A DNA stretch of 64,000 nucleotides, from positions 963,954 through 1,027,953 of the forward strand of contig NZ_CP065691.1 in the NCBI RefSeq assembly GCF_016027715.1, read 5' to 3'. The notes under the pieces were generated by a model that saw only the letters and a program-made list of their open reading frames with translations, made no database searches and was not told the origin of the DNA. The DNA comes from Lactococcus garvieae. GTDB lineage: Bacteria; Bacillota; Bacilli; Lactobacillales; Streptococcaceae. Below, piece after piece: positions 24,644 to 33,731 of this stretch; positions within the stretch are counted from its first letter, which is position 1; every line of letters starts with the position of its first letter. Made by a program: the position numbers and the translations under genes.

Positions 24644-26201
24644 TTTTCCTCCTAGAGCGATTAATAAAATCAACCAAGCCCATTGTTGCCAAAACAAGCA
24701 TTATTGGCGCAAAGTTATAAAGGTAGCGTGAATTTGCTTCCCAAAGCAAGAGGAACCCTGTTTGGCCCACCATCGATAGTCCAATAATAAACCACTCTGT
24801 CTTATGTTTCTTAAAGACTCCTAAGAAAATCTCATACCACATAAGTGGGACGATAGCCAACCAATAAAGCGTTTGTGCTGCTTTAAGTAATAGCCAGCCT
24901 GTAATGTTACCTTCTTCTGGGGCAAAACTCGTCCAGTCAAAATAGCGGAAAACAAAAGGATTAGAATGACGATAGGTGTAAAAGAAGCCACTAAGGTCCC
25001 CGTTAAACCATGTATACATTATCTTACGCCATAGCTGTAATAGAGTACCTGATACACCAGCCTCACGTAGATTGTCTACAAAGCGACGCGTAATTCCCTC
25101 TTTCTTAGATTCAACATCTGTAAATGACTGTGAATAAGCTAAAACATCCGGGTTAAATCCTCCATATTTATTGATGGGATCAAAGGACATCGTTACCCAG
25201 TGAATCAATGGCAAGTTATAACGATCATTCGCTTCTGCTGAAAAGGCGGGTTCATTCGCAATAACTGCCTTAACTCCTTGATGTACTCCAACAAAGAGGA
25301 TAGCTGCAATAGGCAAGAGAATGACAAGCTTTTTCCATTTACGGTTAAGTAAGAGGAAGCAAAAAACGGCAACCATCGGAATAAAGACCGTAGGTTTTAT
25401 ACTATATCCTAAAAAGACAACTAAGCATGCCGCAATCCACCAAGCAATCATCTTGCTTGTTTTCTCTGATTTAAGGGCATAAACCATAAAGAGTAAGCCG
25501 AAGATAACAAAAGGTAATGAGGCTGTATCTGTGTAAAGTTGAGCACCATAGATATAAAATGGAACAAAACCAAAGGCAACCAAATTATAAATTAAAGCCA
25601 TCTTAATATTCGAAATCTTTTTAATCAATAAAGATCCCGCTAATACAGATAAACTCGTAAAGACGGCCGCCACCACTGTAGTGGCTAAAATTTTAGACAC
25701 ATAGCTTGTAAATGGAGCAAAGATTGTATTATAAACAATGCCAAAGAATTGATTGTTTGGATAGCGTAAGAAATACAATAATTCATCTTCTGTCATTGGG
25801 AGATTTGTAAATGGACGACCATTTAATTGCATACTGTTTCTAAAGATGACGAAGAAATCCCAATCATGCGCACTGTCTGGAACATGTATCAGAAAGAAAA
25901 AAGGCACAAGCAAAACTGCCAGCCCTAAAACCCACATTGACATTTTATAGTAATGCTGGATTTTATTTTCTGTAAGTGTATCCATTTTCTTGACTGAGCG
26001 ATAGACAAAAATCATATAGCCAGCTGCGATAAACATACAGATATTTCCTAGAATAAAAGCTGTGATATACTTTTCACTCCAAGCGGGTGTTTCCATGACG
26101 ACATAAATATTTGTTCCCAGCCAAATGAGGCCAAAGAGAAGAGACCAAAAGATCTTACACTTTCGTGGATCTTTTAAGTGTTGATGTAGTGTATTCAACA
26201 T
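24627..26201 (-). CDS. Polytopic GT-C-like membrane glycosyltransferase
   Basis: Membrane protein, 524 residues, about 12 spans. A large first extracellular loop, HVPDSAHDWDFFVIFRNSMQLNG (about 105-127), holds the DWDFF acidic cluster typical of GT-C folds. A second loop, YNLPLIHWVTMSFDPINKYGGFN, is also family-like. It resembles the integral-membrane proteins often linked to exopolymer genes in lactic acid bacteria. AAAGGA ribosome site. It overlaps the upstream EbsA-like gene by 47 bases and the downstream GT-C-like gene by 17. Reaction not known; wall glycopolymer decoration is inference. Confidence 0.7.
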   Translation of the reverse strand: MLNTLHQHLKDPRKCKIFWSLLFGLIWLGTNIYVVMETPAWSEKYITAFILGNICMFIAAGYMIFVYRSVKKMDTLTENKIQHYYKMSMWVLGLAVLLVPFFFLIHVPDSAHDWDFFVIFRNSMQLNGRPFTNLPMTEDELLYFLRYPNNQFFGIVYNTIFAPFTSYVSKILATTVVAAVFTSLSVLAGSLLIKKISNIKMALIYNLVAFGFVPFYIYGAQLYTDTASLPFVIFGLLFMVYALKSEKTSKMIAWWIAACLVVFLGYSIKPTVFIPMVAVFCFLLLNRKWKKLVILLPIAAILFVGVHQGVKAVIANEPAFSAEANDRYNLPLIHWVTMSFDPINKYGGFNPDVLAYSQSFTDVESKKEGITRRFVDNLREAGVSGTLLQLWRKIMYTWFNGDLSGFFYTYRHSNPFVFRYFDWTSFAPEEGNITGWLLLKAAQTLYWLAIVPLMWYEIFLGVFKKHKTEWFIIGLSMVGQTGFLLLWEANSRYLYNFAPIMLVLATMGLVDFINRSRRKNGISE

Positions 26202-26577
26202 TATTTTCCTTTAAAACATTTTGTAAAAGCTGATTGGATTTGCCCAATACAACAAAGTGATATTCCTTGCCAACATAGATAAAACGTACTGTTCTGGGTG
26301 TAACTTTAACCGAGCTCATGTAAGTCATATCTATTTTAAGCATTCCTAAACGAAAATCGCGAGAAAAGTGCAAAGCATCTTCTGCTGCAAAAAAGCGACG
26401 TTGTCTAACTAAAAAGTAGAAAGCAAAGACCAGAAATATGAGGATTGCTATTTGAAACCAATTTATCCGAAGATTATTTTCATAGTAAAGTACTTGTTGG
26501 AAAGAAAGGAGAATCACCCACCATATCCAAGCTATTTTATAAACATTTGTTAAAGGCTGAAAATATCCAGATTTCAT
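26155..26577 (-). CDS. EbsA-like membrane protein
   Basis: Membrane protein of 140 residues: two N-terminal spans (about 13-28 and 41-58), then a cytoplasmic PH-like domain of about 80 residues with RRRFFAAEDALHF and YVGKEYHFVVLGKSNQ. Layout and length fit the EbsA family of enterococci and lactococci, whose role is unclear (first noted for surface expression of aggregation substance). Seven bases downstream of ltaS and overlapping the next gene by 47 bases, so co-expressed with LTA functions. The family call is moderate. Confidence 0.5.
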   Translation of the reverse strand: MKSGYFQPLTNVYKIAWIWWVILLSFQQVLYYENNLRINWFQIAILIFLVFAFYFLVRQRRFFAAEDALHFSRDFRLGMLKIDMTYMSSVKVTPRTVRFIYVGKEYHFVVLGKSNQLLQNVLKENNVEYTTSTLKRSTKV

Positions 26578-26583
26578 AAAATT

Positions 26584-28788
26584 TTACTTTCCTTTCTCAA
26601 CTTTTTTATCCGTAGAAGATGAGGTTTTGGTGTTTGCTTTTTCTTTATCTTTTGCTGCAGCAGCTGCGGCTTCTTCTTGAGCTTTTTTCGCTGCCAATAC
26701 GGGATCCCTAAAGAGATTTACAGAAGATACCCCTTGGTTTTCCGAAAGAAGCGATGTAGAACGTGCCTTCAGAACTTCTTGTTCCTTTTTCAGACGTTCT
26801 CTCGTTGAAGTTACATTGTAACTATAGTTGCCTGGTTGTACCGGCTCAAATCCAGGTGGAGTATAGAAACGAAGAAGATCTTCTGTATTGAAAGTATCTG
26901 ACATATCGAGCATTTTATTAACTTTTTCTTGAATATTATCAACATATTTCTGCTGGCTCTCGGTCAGCTTCAAGACTTCACCTGTTTTAGTATCATGATA
27001 AACAGAGCTTGTTGCACTTGATTTAGTAATGGTTGGCGTAACAAAACCACGGTTTCTTAGAGCGACAAATTTTTCACGATTTGGGGCAAATATATCTTGA
27101 CCAAATTGAATAAAATCCTTAGTGGAAATCCCTAATAAGTGCTCCAAAGTTGGCATGACATCAATCTCACCGACATACTCATCATTGATATGGCCTGTTG
27201 TTTGCCCTGGTATATCAATCATAAATGGTGTACGTTGCATCATTGTGTTATCATACTCGGTCCAGTCTTCTGCCTTTTTACCGACGAATGGCGCATAATA
27301 TTTTGTATCTGAACCAGAAATACCATAGTGATCTCCATAAAGAACGATTATGGATTTTTCATAAAGACCTGATTTTTTCAAATAATCAAAGAAGTCTTTA
27401 ACTGAGGAATCTAAATAATTTGCGGTTAAGAAATAATTATCAACCACAGAGTTACCTGAACCTCCTGCCAAGAGTTTCGGATTCATCTCATAGTCTTCAA
27501 GTCCTGTGTAAGGTGTGTGGTTAGTAACGGTCAAATATTTAGCATAGAAGGGCTGTTGCAACTGTTCAAGATAAGGGATAGAATCAGCAAAGAAGTACTT
27601 GTCTTTTACACCCCAAGCTGTTGAATTCGTGGAAGTGAGATTAAAGAAAGATTGATCAAAGAAATTTTGATATCCCATATTACGGTAAACATTATTACGG
27701 CTATAGAAAGAGCCAACATTACCGTGAAATACTGCACTAGAATAGCCTTCCTTTTGATCCAAAATGGCTGGCATAGCTTGGAAAGTTTGTGTACTTCCTA
27801 AACTTGAGAAAAGTGAGCCCGATGACAAACCAAAAGTGGAAGTTTCCAGCATGGTCTCTGCATCTGATGTCTTACCTTGCCCCACTTGGTTAAAGAAGTT
27901 AGAGAAAGAATAGACAGAAGGATTATTGTTATAGAGAGAATTTAAGAAAGGAGTTACTTCTTCTCCATTTACCTTCATGTTGATGACATCCTGCTGCAAA
28001 GATTCGAGGTGAATAACGATCACATTACGGTTTTTCGCTATGCCAAACATCTGAGCATTTGGTGCAAGATAGCGATCTTTTTGGATGTATTTTTGAACTT
28101 TAGTAAAATCCGTTTTTGAAGCCATAGCTCGTGTTTCATTTGAGACATGAGTATACCAACTGTTTGTGGCTAACCAAGGGCCAAGGCCTAAATAACGGAC
28201 CACATACGTCGCATCATACTGCGCTTGGCGAGAAACTAAGCGATGCTCCGTTAAATCTGCCATCCAAAAATTCAGTCCAAAAATCATAACGGAAATACTG
28301 AAAACCTTGAAAGCAAACAAGTTAGTTGGGCGACGCTCATCCATCCTAATCTTTTTAGTAAGAAAAAGAACAAGGATGACTACAAGATCAAGCCAAAAAA
28401 TGATATCAATCCATGAAACAGCGATAGCTCCAAGGTCAAAGCCTTTTCCAACCATGCCTGCTCCACCTGTTAACGTGTTCAAGGTAAGAAAATCCGAAAA
28501 TTCACGGTAATAAAGAATATTACCATAAACCAGTAGATTTCCAATCAGGTTCATCAAGAGCATACCGAGATAAAAAAGTTGTTTTCTTTTAACAAACAAT
28601 ATTAAACTAAAGAAAATTGCCGTGAAGCCAATTGGATTGACGATGACTAATAAATAATCCGCAAGTTTCGAAGAGTTCAAACCATTAAAGACAGCAAAAT
28701 AAGCAATCATGGTTTTAACCCAAATGAAGAAGGTCGACCAGCAGACTAGCCCTAGTCGTGTATTAAAGCTTTTGAATAATTTTTTCAA
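26584..28788 (-). CDS. ltaS: Lipoteichoic acid synthase-type sulfatase-fold enzyme (LtaS)
   Basis: Polyglycerolphosphate LTA synthase, about 734 residues: five N-terminal spans (to about 210), a linker, then an extracellular sulfatase-fold domain. Visible: VIVIHLESLQQD (metal site), NQVGQGKTSDAE with the catalytic threonine at about 307, and IIVLYGDHYG with the metal-binding DH. The tail is a disordered Ala/Lys-rich segment. No ATG is available at the start: GTG 28818, TTG 28800 and TTG 28788 compete. I chose 28788 because GAGG lies six bases upstream and the product then begins MKKLFKSFNTRLG like LtaS relatives. First gene of an eight-kilobase cluster. Confidence 0.9.
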   Translation of the reverse strand: MKKLFKSFNTRLGLVCWSTFFIWVKTMIAYFAVFNGLNSSKLADYLLVIVNPIGFTAIFFSLILFVKRKQLFYLGMLLMNLIGNLLVYGNILYYREFSDFLTLNTLTGGAGMVGKGFDLGAIAVSWIDIIFWLDLVVILVLFLTKKIRMDERRPTNLFAFKVFSISVMIFGLNFWMADLTEHRLVSRQAQYDATYVVRYLGLGPWLATNSWYTHVSNETRAMASKTDFTKVQKYIQKDRYLAPNAQMFGIAKNRNVIVIHLESLQQDVINMKVNGEEVTPFLNSLYNNNPSVYSFSNFFNQVGQGKTSDAETMLETSTFGLSSGSLFSSLGSTQTFQAMPAILDQKEGYSSAVFHGNVGSFYSRNNVYRNMGYQNFFDQSFFNLTSTNSTAWGVKDKYFFADSIPYLEQLQQPFYAKYLTVTNHTPYTGLEDYEMNPKLLAGGSGNSVVDNYFLTANYLDSSVKDFFDYLKKSGLYEKSIIVLYGDHYGISGSDTKYYAPFVGKKAEDWTEYDNTMMQRTPFMIDIPGQTTGHINDEYVGEIDVMPTLEHLLGISTKDFIQFGQDIFAPNREKFVALRNRGFVTPTITKSSATSSVYHDTKTGEVLKLTESQQKYVDNIQEKVNKMLDMSDTFNTEDLLRFYTPPGFEPVQPGNYSYNVTSTRERLKKEQEVLKARSTSLLSENQGVSSVNLFRDPVLAAKKAQEEAAAAAAKDKEKANTKTSSSTDKKVEKGK

Positions 28789-28911
28789 GGTTAACCTCAA
28801 TTTGTTTTTCCTTTGCACAAGAATAGTTTCCTTTTTTTTACACTGGGAATAATTCTACCAAATAAGCCTTGAGCTAAGCTTAAGCTTTTTGTAGCATATT
28901 TTGATATTCTT

Positions 28912-31900
28912 TTAAAGTTTATCGTCTAATCGAACAGAAATGACTTTAGAGACCCCTGCATCTGCCATTGTCACACCGTACATAGTACCGGCCGCCGCCA
29001 TTGTACCACGACGATGAGTGACCACAATAAACTGATTAGAATTATCGAAATGATTCATATAGTCTCCAAAGCGTTTAACGTTCGCTTCATCAAGAGCTGC
29101 TTCTACCTCATCAAGAACAACAAACGGAACCGTTCTTACCCGCAGTATTGCAAAAATCAAGGCCAAAGCTGTCAAAGCTTTTTCTCCACCAGACATCAAG
29201 TTTAGACTGGCCAGTTTTTTTCCTGGAGGCTGAACCTTAATTTCTACCCCTGCTTCAAGCAGGTTTGTGCTGGTCAATTCTAGATTTGCTTCCCCTCCAG
29301 CAAACATTTGTGAAAAAGTCAGCTGGAAGCTTTCTCTGATCTGTTCAAAAGTTGTTTTAAAGCGTATCTCAACCTCTTCATTCATCTCTTGAATGGTGCC
29401 TTGAAGCATCTCTTTTGCTTCTAAAAGATCGTCTCTCTGCCCACTTAAAAATGTATGACGCGTATTCACTTCTTCAAATTGGCTAATTGCATCTAAATTA
29501 ATAGGCCCTAAAGCACGTATTTGTCGTTCAAGTTGGCTAAGCTGATGCTCTGATTCTGACAAGTTTTCAAGAACTTTAGCCTCACTCCTTGCTTGGTCAA
29601 AACTCATCTCATATTCTGTAAACAAGGTGTTTTGACGATTACGCAAGAGTTTCTCTGACTGTTCAATTCTCACTTCCAGACGTGCTTTTTGATTATTAAG
29701 TGTCTGATTTTGTTCAAGTAATTCACGATTTTGTTCTTCAAGTTCTTCCATTTGAGCTTGTAAATCATCTCGCTCAAAACGTAAACTTACGAGCTTCACG
29801 TTACTTTCTTGAAGTTTAATTTCAGTTTCTTCCAGCTGGTTGGCGTATTGATCACGACTTTTCTCATCAATTTGAGTTGATGCTATAGCTTCAAGTTTTC
29901 CTCTCTCAGCCTCAATAGCTGAACATTCTTCAGCTAGTCGATCTAAATCTGCTTGTACAAAGCGCAACTCATTCTTCAAATTAGAAAGAGCCATTTTTGT
30001 CTCATGGAAAGCGTTACTCTTCTGATTTTTAAGCACGTTAAAGCTCTCGCTATTGGATTTTACTTCTTCTAGCTGAGCATCCAATGCTTGCTTTTCTTCT
30101 GAAATTTGCATTAATTCAAGGGAAATCTTCTCATTTTCTTTTGTCAGATTTTGTAGTTCTTGTTGAGCATCTGGTTTTTCTGCTACCTCAACCAAAGCTT
30201 GCAAATCTGACTGACGTTCTGTGAGCTGCTTAATTTGCAATTGCAACGCTTGCTCGGAAAGTCGTCTTTCTTGGATTTCAGAGCGCAAAATTTCCATTTG
30301 CTCATTCAGAACTCGTCTTGCCCCTTGTTGTTTATACAACTTTTCTTCAAATTTCTTTAGCTTGCTTTCAGCTATAGAAATTGTTTCAGTTAAATGTTCA
30401 ATTTCAGTACTTGTAAATGTCGTACTGTTCCGCTTAGCTGCTCCTCCAGAATATGAACCACCCGGATTAATTTGAGTCCCATCCAATGTGACAATACGGA
30501 TATTGTAGTTCATTGCCCGAGCGATCTGACTTGCATGTTCTGCAGTGTCTACAATTGCTGTCGTTGATAACAAACTAGACATTGCTCTTTGTAAACGCGG
30601 TTCAAACTTCACCAGATTTAGAGCAGTATCAATGAAGCCCTCCATGTTCACCAAGCGCCCATAATCTCTTATCTCGCGTGGCTTAATTGTTGTTAAAGGT
30701 AAGAAAGTCGCACGACCTAAACGCTTTTCCCGTAGATAGGAAATAGCTGCTTTTGCTGCCTTTTCATCTTCAACAATAATATTTTGACTTCCACCGCCTA
30801 AAGCAATATCAATTGCTGTTGTATATTTTTTATCAAAAGTTAGAAGATCAGCAACAACGCCAACTATCCCCCCCAACTGTTGACTTTGAGTCATCACAGC
30901 GCGCACTCCTTGAAAAAGATTACTGTGACTATCTCTTATGTTCTCCATACTCGCAAGATCAGCTTTATAGCGGCTCAGCTGTTGCATCTGATCGTACATG
31001 ACATTTTGCCCTTGACGTTCATTTTCAGCATATTGAGCTTCTGTAGCTGTTTTTTCTTCCAGTTCTTTTTCTAAGAGCTGCATAGTTTGAGTGGACTCAG
31101 TCAATGCTTTTTCAGCATTCATTAGCTCTACTGTTATAGCTTGGAGCTTTTCTGAGTTTTCTCGAGCACTTTCATTGGTCTCTGTGAGCCGATGCGAGAT
31201 ATTTTCGTGTTCTGCTTTATTTTTTGTTAAGTTATTAGATAACTCTGCCTCATGATGGACAAGTTTTAAATAATCTTCTCGAAGACGTTCAGATAAACTT
31301 TCTGGACTTTCAGAAAAACGTGAAAGTTCTGTTTCTAATTTTAGAAGCTGTTTCTGTGTTTTGGCTTCATTTTCGATAAGTTGAGTTTTTTTATTGCCAA
31401 CTTCTTCGCTTTTTTGTCTTGCTGCAAGCAACTTCGCCCCCAGCTCATCGATACGCGCTTGACGCTCTGTTGCTGTTTTTTCTGAAGAAGACTTTTGCAA
31501 ATCAAAAACTTCAATTTTATGTTGAAGATCCGCTTTTAGCTCCGTGAGTGTTAAACTGTTTTGCTGAAGTTTTTCTTGCTCATTCTCTACTTTTAGACGT
31601 GTTCTTTTAAGGCTTACAACTTCTTCTTCATAGTCTTTTTGTTGAAGTTTTAGCTCCTCCAATTTTGACTCAGTTATTTCCAAGTCTTGCTTTGCTTTCT
31701 CGTATTTTTCTTTTTCATCTAGGAGCTGGGCTATCAGCACAGAAAGAGCAAGTTCTGAGCGTTCGGCTTCTAAAGTCTGAAAACGAAGTGCCACATCGCG
31801 CTGTGCACGCAATGGTGTCAACTGTCCATTAAGTTCAAAAATAATATCTTCTAAACGATCAAGGTTATCTTGCGTTGTTTTTAATTTACTTTCTGTTTCC

Positions 31901-32430
31901 GTTCTGCGGGTTTTATACTTGAGTACACCTGCGGCTTCTTCAAATATAGCACGACGTTCCTCAGCTTTGGAATTAAAGACAGATTCAATACGGCCTTGCG
32001 AAATAATAGAAAGTGAATCTCTTCCTAAACCTGTATCTGTAAAGAGTTCATGGATATCTTTCAAGCGACATTTTCGCCCATTGATTAAAAACTCAGAATC
32101 TCCGTTACGGTACAAACGACGCGTGATAGATACTTCTTTTTCATCTTCATGCCCCGTAAGATACTGATCAGAATTATCAAATGTTACAATGACCTCTGTA
32201 TAATTTAATGGTTTTCTTTTAGCTGTTCCAGAAAAAATAACATCGGGCATTTTACCACCACGAAGTGACTTAGCTGATTGCTCACCTAGGACCCATCGAA
32301 GTGCTTCGACAATGTTTGATTTACCAGAGCCATTGGGCCCTACAACTGCTGTCACGCCTTGATCAAATTCAATTTTTGTACGGTCGGCAAAAGACTTGAA
32401 GCCGACTATTTCCATTTTCTTAAGATACAT
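28912..32430 (-). CDS. smc: Chromosome partition protein SMC
   Basis: Condensin ATPase, 1172 residues, standard for bacterial SMC. Walker A GPNGSGKSN (about 32-40) is followed by the Q-loop, a long coiled coil, and the hinge around 500-650 (GIVGVVADLLTF ... NPGGSYSGGAAK). A return coil leads to the C-terminal head with LMSGGEKALTALALIFAI and Walker B FVVLDEVEAALDEAN. It overlaps rnc by 11 bases and is translated from the same mRNA, an arrangement common in streptococci and lactococci. Confidence 0.98.
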   Translation of the reverse strand: MYLKKMEIVGFKSFADRTKIEFDQGVTAVVGPNGSGKSNIVEALRWVLGEQSAKSLRGGKMPDVIFSGTAKRKPLNYTEVIVTFDNSDQYLTGHEDEKEVSITRRLYRNGDSEFLINGRKCRLKDIHELFTDTGLGRDSLSIISQGRIESVFNSKAEERRAIFEEAAGVLKYKTRRTETESKLKTTQDNLDRLEDIIFELNGQLTPLRAQRDVALRFQTLEAERSELALSVLIAQLLDEKEKYEKAKQDLEITESKLEELKLQQKDYEEEVVSLKRTRLKVENEQEKLQQNSLTLTELKADLQHKIEVFDLQKSSSEKTATERQARIDELGAKLLAARQKSEEVGNKKTQLIENEAKTQKQLLKLETELSRFSESPESLSERLREDYLKLVHHEAELSNNLTKNKAEHENISHRLTETNESARENSEKLQAITVELMNAEKALTESTQTMQLLEKELEEKTATEAQYAENERQGQNVMYDQMQQLSRYKADLASMENIRDSHSNLFQGVRAVMTQSQQLGGIVGVVADLLTFDKKYTTAIDIALGGGSQNIIVEDEKAAKAAISYLREKRLGRATFLPLTTIKPREIRDYGRLVNMEGFIDTALNLVKFEPRLQRAMSSLLSTTAIVDTAEHASQIARAMNYNIRIVTLDGTQINPGGSYSGGAAKRNSTTFTSTEIEHLTETISIAESKLKKFEEKLYKQQGARRVLNEQMEILRSEIQERRLSEQALQLQIKQLTERQSDLQALVEVAEKPDAQQELQNLTKENEKISLELMQISEEKQALDAQLEEVKSNSESFNVLKNQKSNAFHETKMALSNLKNELRFVQADLDRLAEECSAIEAERGKLEAIASTQIDEKSRDQYANQLEETEIKLQESNVKLVSLRFERDDLQAQMEELEEQNRELLEQNQTLNNQKARLEVRIEQSEKLLRNRQNTLFTEYEMSFDQARSEAKVLENLSESEHQLSQLERQIRALGPINLDAISQFEEVNTRHTFLSGQRDDLLEAKEMLQGTIQEMNEEVEIRFKTTFEQIRESFQLTFSQMFAGGEANLELTSTNLLEAGVEIKVQPPGKKLASLNLMSGGEKALTALALIFAILRVRTVPFVVLDEVEAALDEANVKRFGDYMNHFDNSNQFIVVTHRRGTMAAAGTMYGVTMADAGVSKVISVRLDDKL

Positions 32431-33115
32431 GAATTTGACCTTTTATTGCATTTTCTGCCGCTTTTTGTTCAGCGACTTTTTTTGATTTTCCATGTCCACG
32501 CCCCAGTTCTTTGCCATTATTATAAACTGCCGCAACAAACTCACGCGCATGGGCTGGACCAGTTTCTTCCAAGATTTTATACTCGATAAGTGTCTCTCCA
32601 TCCATTTGCAAGACTTCTTGCAAGTTAGTCTTATAATCAATGACTTTAAAATAGTCATCTGCTTTTACATGAGGGATAACGACGCGGTCGATGAAATGCC
32701 TTACTTCTTCCATCCCTGAATCCAAGAAAAGAGCGCCCAAAAAAGCTTCAAATAAGTTTTCTAAGTTCGTATCACGATTTCGTCCACCAGTTTTTTCCTC
32801 ACCGTTACCTAACAGTAAAAACCGACCAAATTCACATTGCCGCGAGAAGTTAGCTAAAGATTCTGTACGTACAATACTTGAACGCATCTTCGATAATTCA
32901 CCTTCAAGTTTATCTGGGTAAGTACGATAAAGATATTCTGAGATGATTAAAGACAGAGCGACGTCTCCCAAAAACTCCAAACGTTCATTGTTTGCAACCT
33001 TTGGGAGGCGTTCTTCATTCGTATAGCTCGAGTGAGTAAAAGCTATTTTTAACAGTTCTTCGTCGGCAAATTTTATACCAAATTCATTTTTAAGCTTAGT
33101 TTGAAGCTCAAACAT
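32420..33115 (-). CDS. rnc: Ribonuclease III
   Basis: Double-strand-specific endoribonuclease, 231 residues, for rRNA and mRNA processing. The catalytic signature NERLEFLGDVAL is at about 43-54, the second metal region ENLFEAFLGALFLDSG at about 118-133, and the C-terminal dsRNA-binding domain runs from about 160 (TNLQEVLQ ... GKSKKVAEQKAAENAI). The ATG at 33115 follows AGGAGG; a longer frame from 33259 adds unrelated residues. An extended -10 (TGGTATAAT) lies upstream. First gene of rnc-smc. Confidence 0.97.
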   Translation of the reverse strand: MFELQTKLKNEFGIKFADEELLKIAFTHSSYTNEERLPKVANNERLEFLGDVALSLIISEYLYRTYPDKLEGELSKMRSSIVRTESLANFSRQCEFGRFLLLGNGEEKTGGRNRDTNLENLFEAFLGALFLDSGMEEVRHFIDRVVIPHVKADDYFKVIDYKTNLQEVLQMDGETLIEYKILEETGPAHAREFVAAVYNNGKELGRGHGKSKKVAEQKAAENAIKGQIHVS

Positions 33116-33190
33116 AAATAATCCTCCTAATTTTATTATTAACTTAGTTATTATACCAAATTTTTGTATCTTTTTGGTGTAAACCGCAAA

Positions 33191-33216
33191 GGAAAAGAGT
33201 CTGCTGCTGCAAACTC
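33191..33216 (-). terminator. Terminator after the 129-residue membrane protein
   Basis: GAGTTTGC-AGCA-GCAGACTC (one G-U pair) followed by TTTTCC on the minus strand, two bases after the stop; separates it from rnc. Confidence 0.7.
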
Positions 33217-33218
33217 TC

Positions 33219-33608
33219 TCATAAGCTATCCATACGTGCCAGCACAAAAGCCAGTACAAAACAAAGTCCTAAAGGTAAGGCAACTACCATCACATATAAA
33301 TTGACCATTGAAGCAAGGATATAAAAGCTTCCAATCACTAATTGATAAAGTTGCCAAAGCCCCCCAGTTGGTCTATCCATACGAATAAAGGCGATCCAAT
33401 TCACAATCATGATAGATATGATAACGACAAGGAGCAACGCAAAAAGTTTCAATAGAAAAATTCCACTGTGTCCCGCAACAGACAGAGTCAACTCTAAACC
33501 TTTTGCCTCCCAGTTAATTATGAATCGAATAAAGGCAAATATCATTAATACAGCAATAAGGGTCGTAAAAACACTCCCAATTAAGGCACAAATTTTCGCT
33601 CGTTTCAT
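33219..33608 (-). CDS. Four-span membrane protein of unknown function
   Basis: 129 residues, almost all hydrophobic: spans at about 8-30, 48-72, 84-100 and 104-124 separated by short charged loops (NWEAKGLE, FIRMDRPTGG). No motif I recognise. The MKRAKICALIGS start could be a signal anchor. CGGAGAAAAG precedes the ATG at good spacing. It has its own terminator and lies between pta and rnc on the same strand, but nothing links it to either. Confidence 0.6.
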   Translation of the reverse strand: MKRAKICALIGSVFTTLIAVLMIFAFIRFIINWEAKGLELTLSVAGHSGIFLLKLFALLLVVIISIMIVNWIAFIRMDRPTGGLWQLYQLVIGSFYILASMVNLYVMVVALPLGLCFVLAFVLARMDSL

Positions 33609-33690
33609 CTTTTCTCCGTTGTTTTGATGATTATATTTTATAACTATAAGCTTAAATTAACACTAAAAGCAACACCTTGTATTCAAAACA

Positions 33691-33718
33691 AAAAATCATA
33701 ACAAAAGTTATGATTTTT
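33691..33718 (-). terminator. pta terminator
   Basis: AAAAATCATAAC-TTTT-GTTATGATTTTT on the minus strand, perfect 12-base-pair stem shortly after the pta stop. Confidence 0.85.
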
Positions 33719-33731
33719 GAAAACTTAAATA

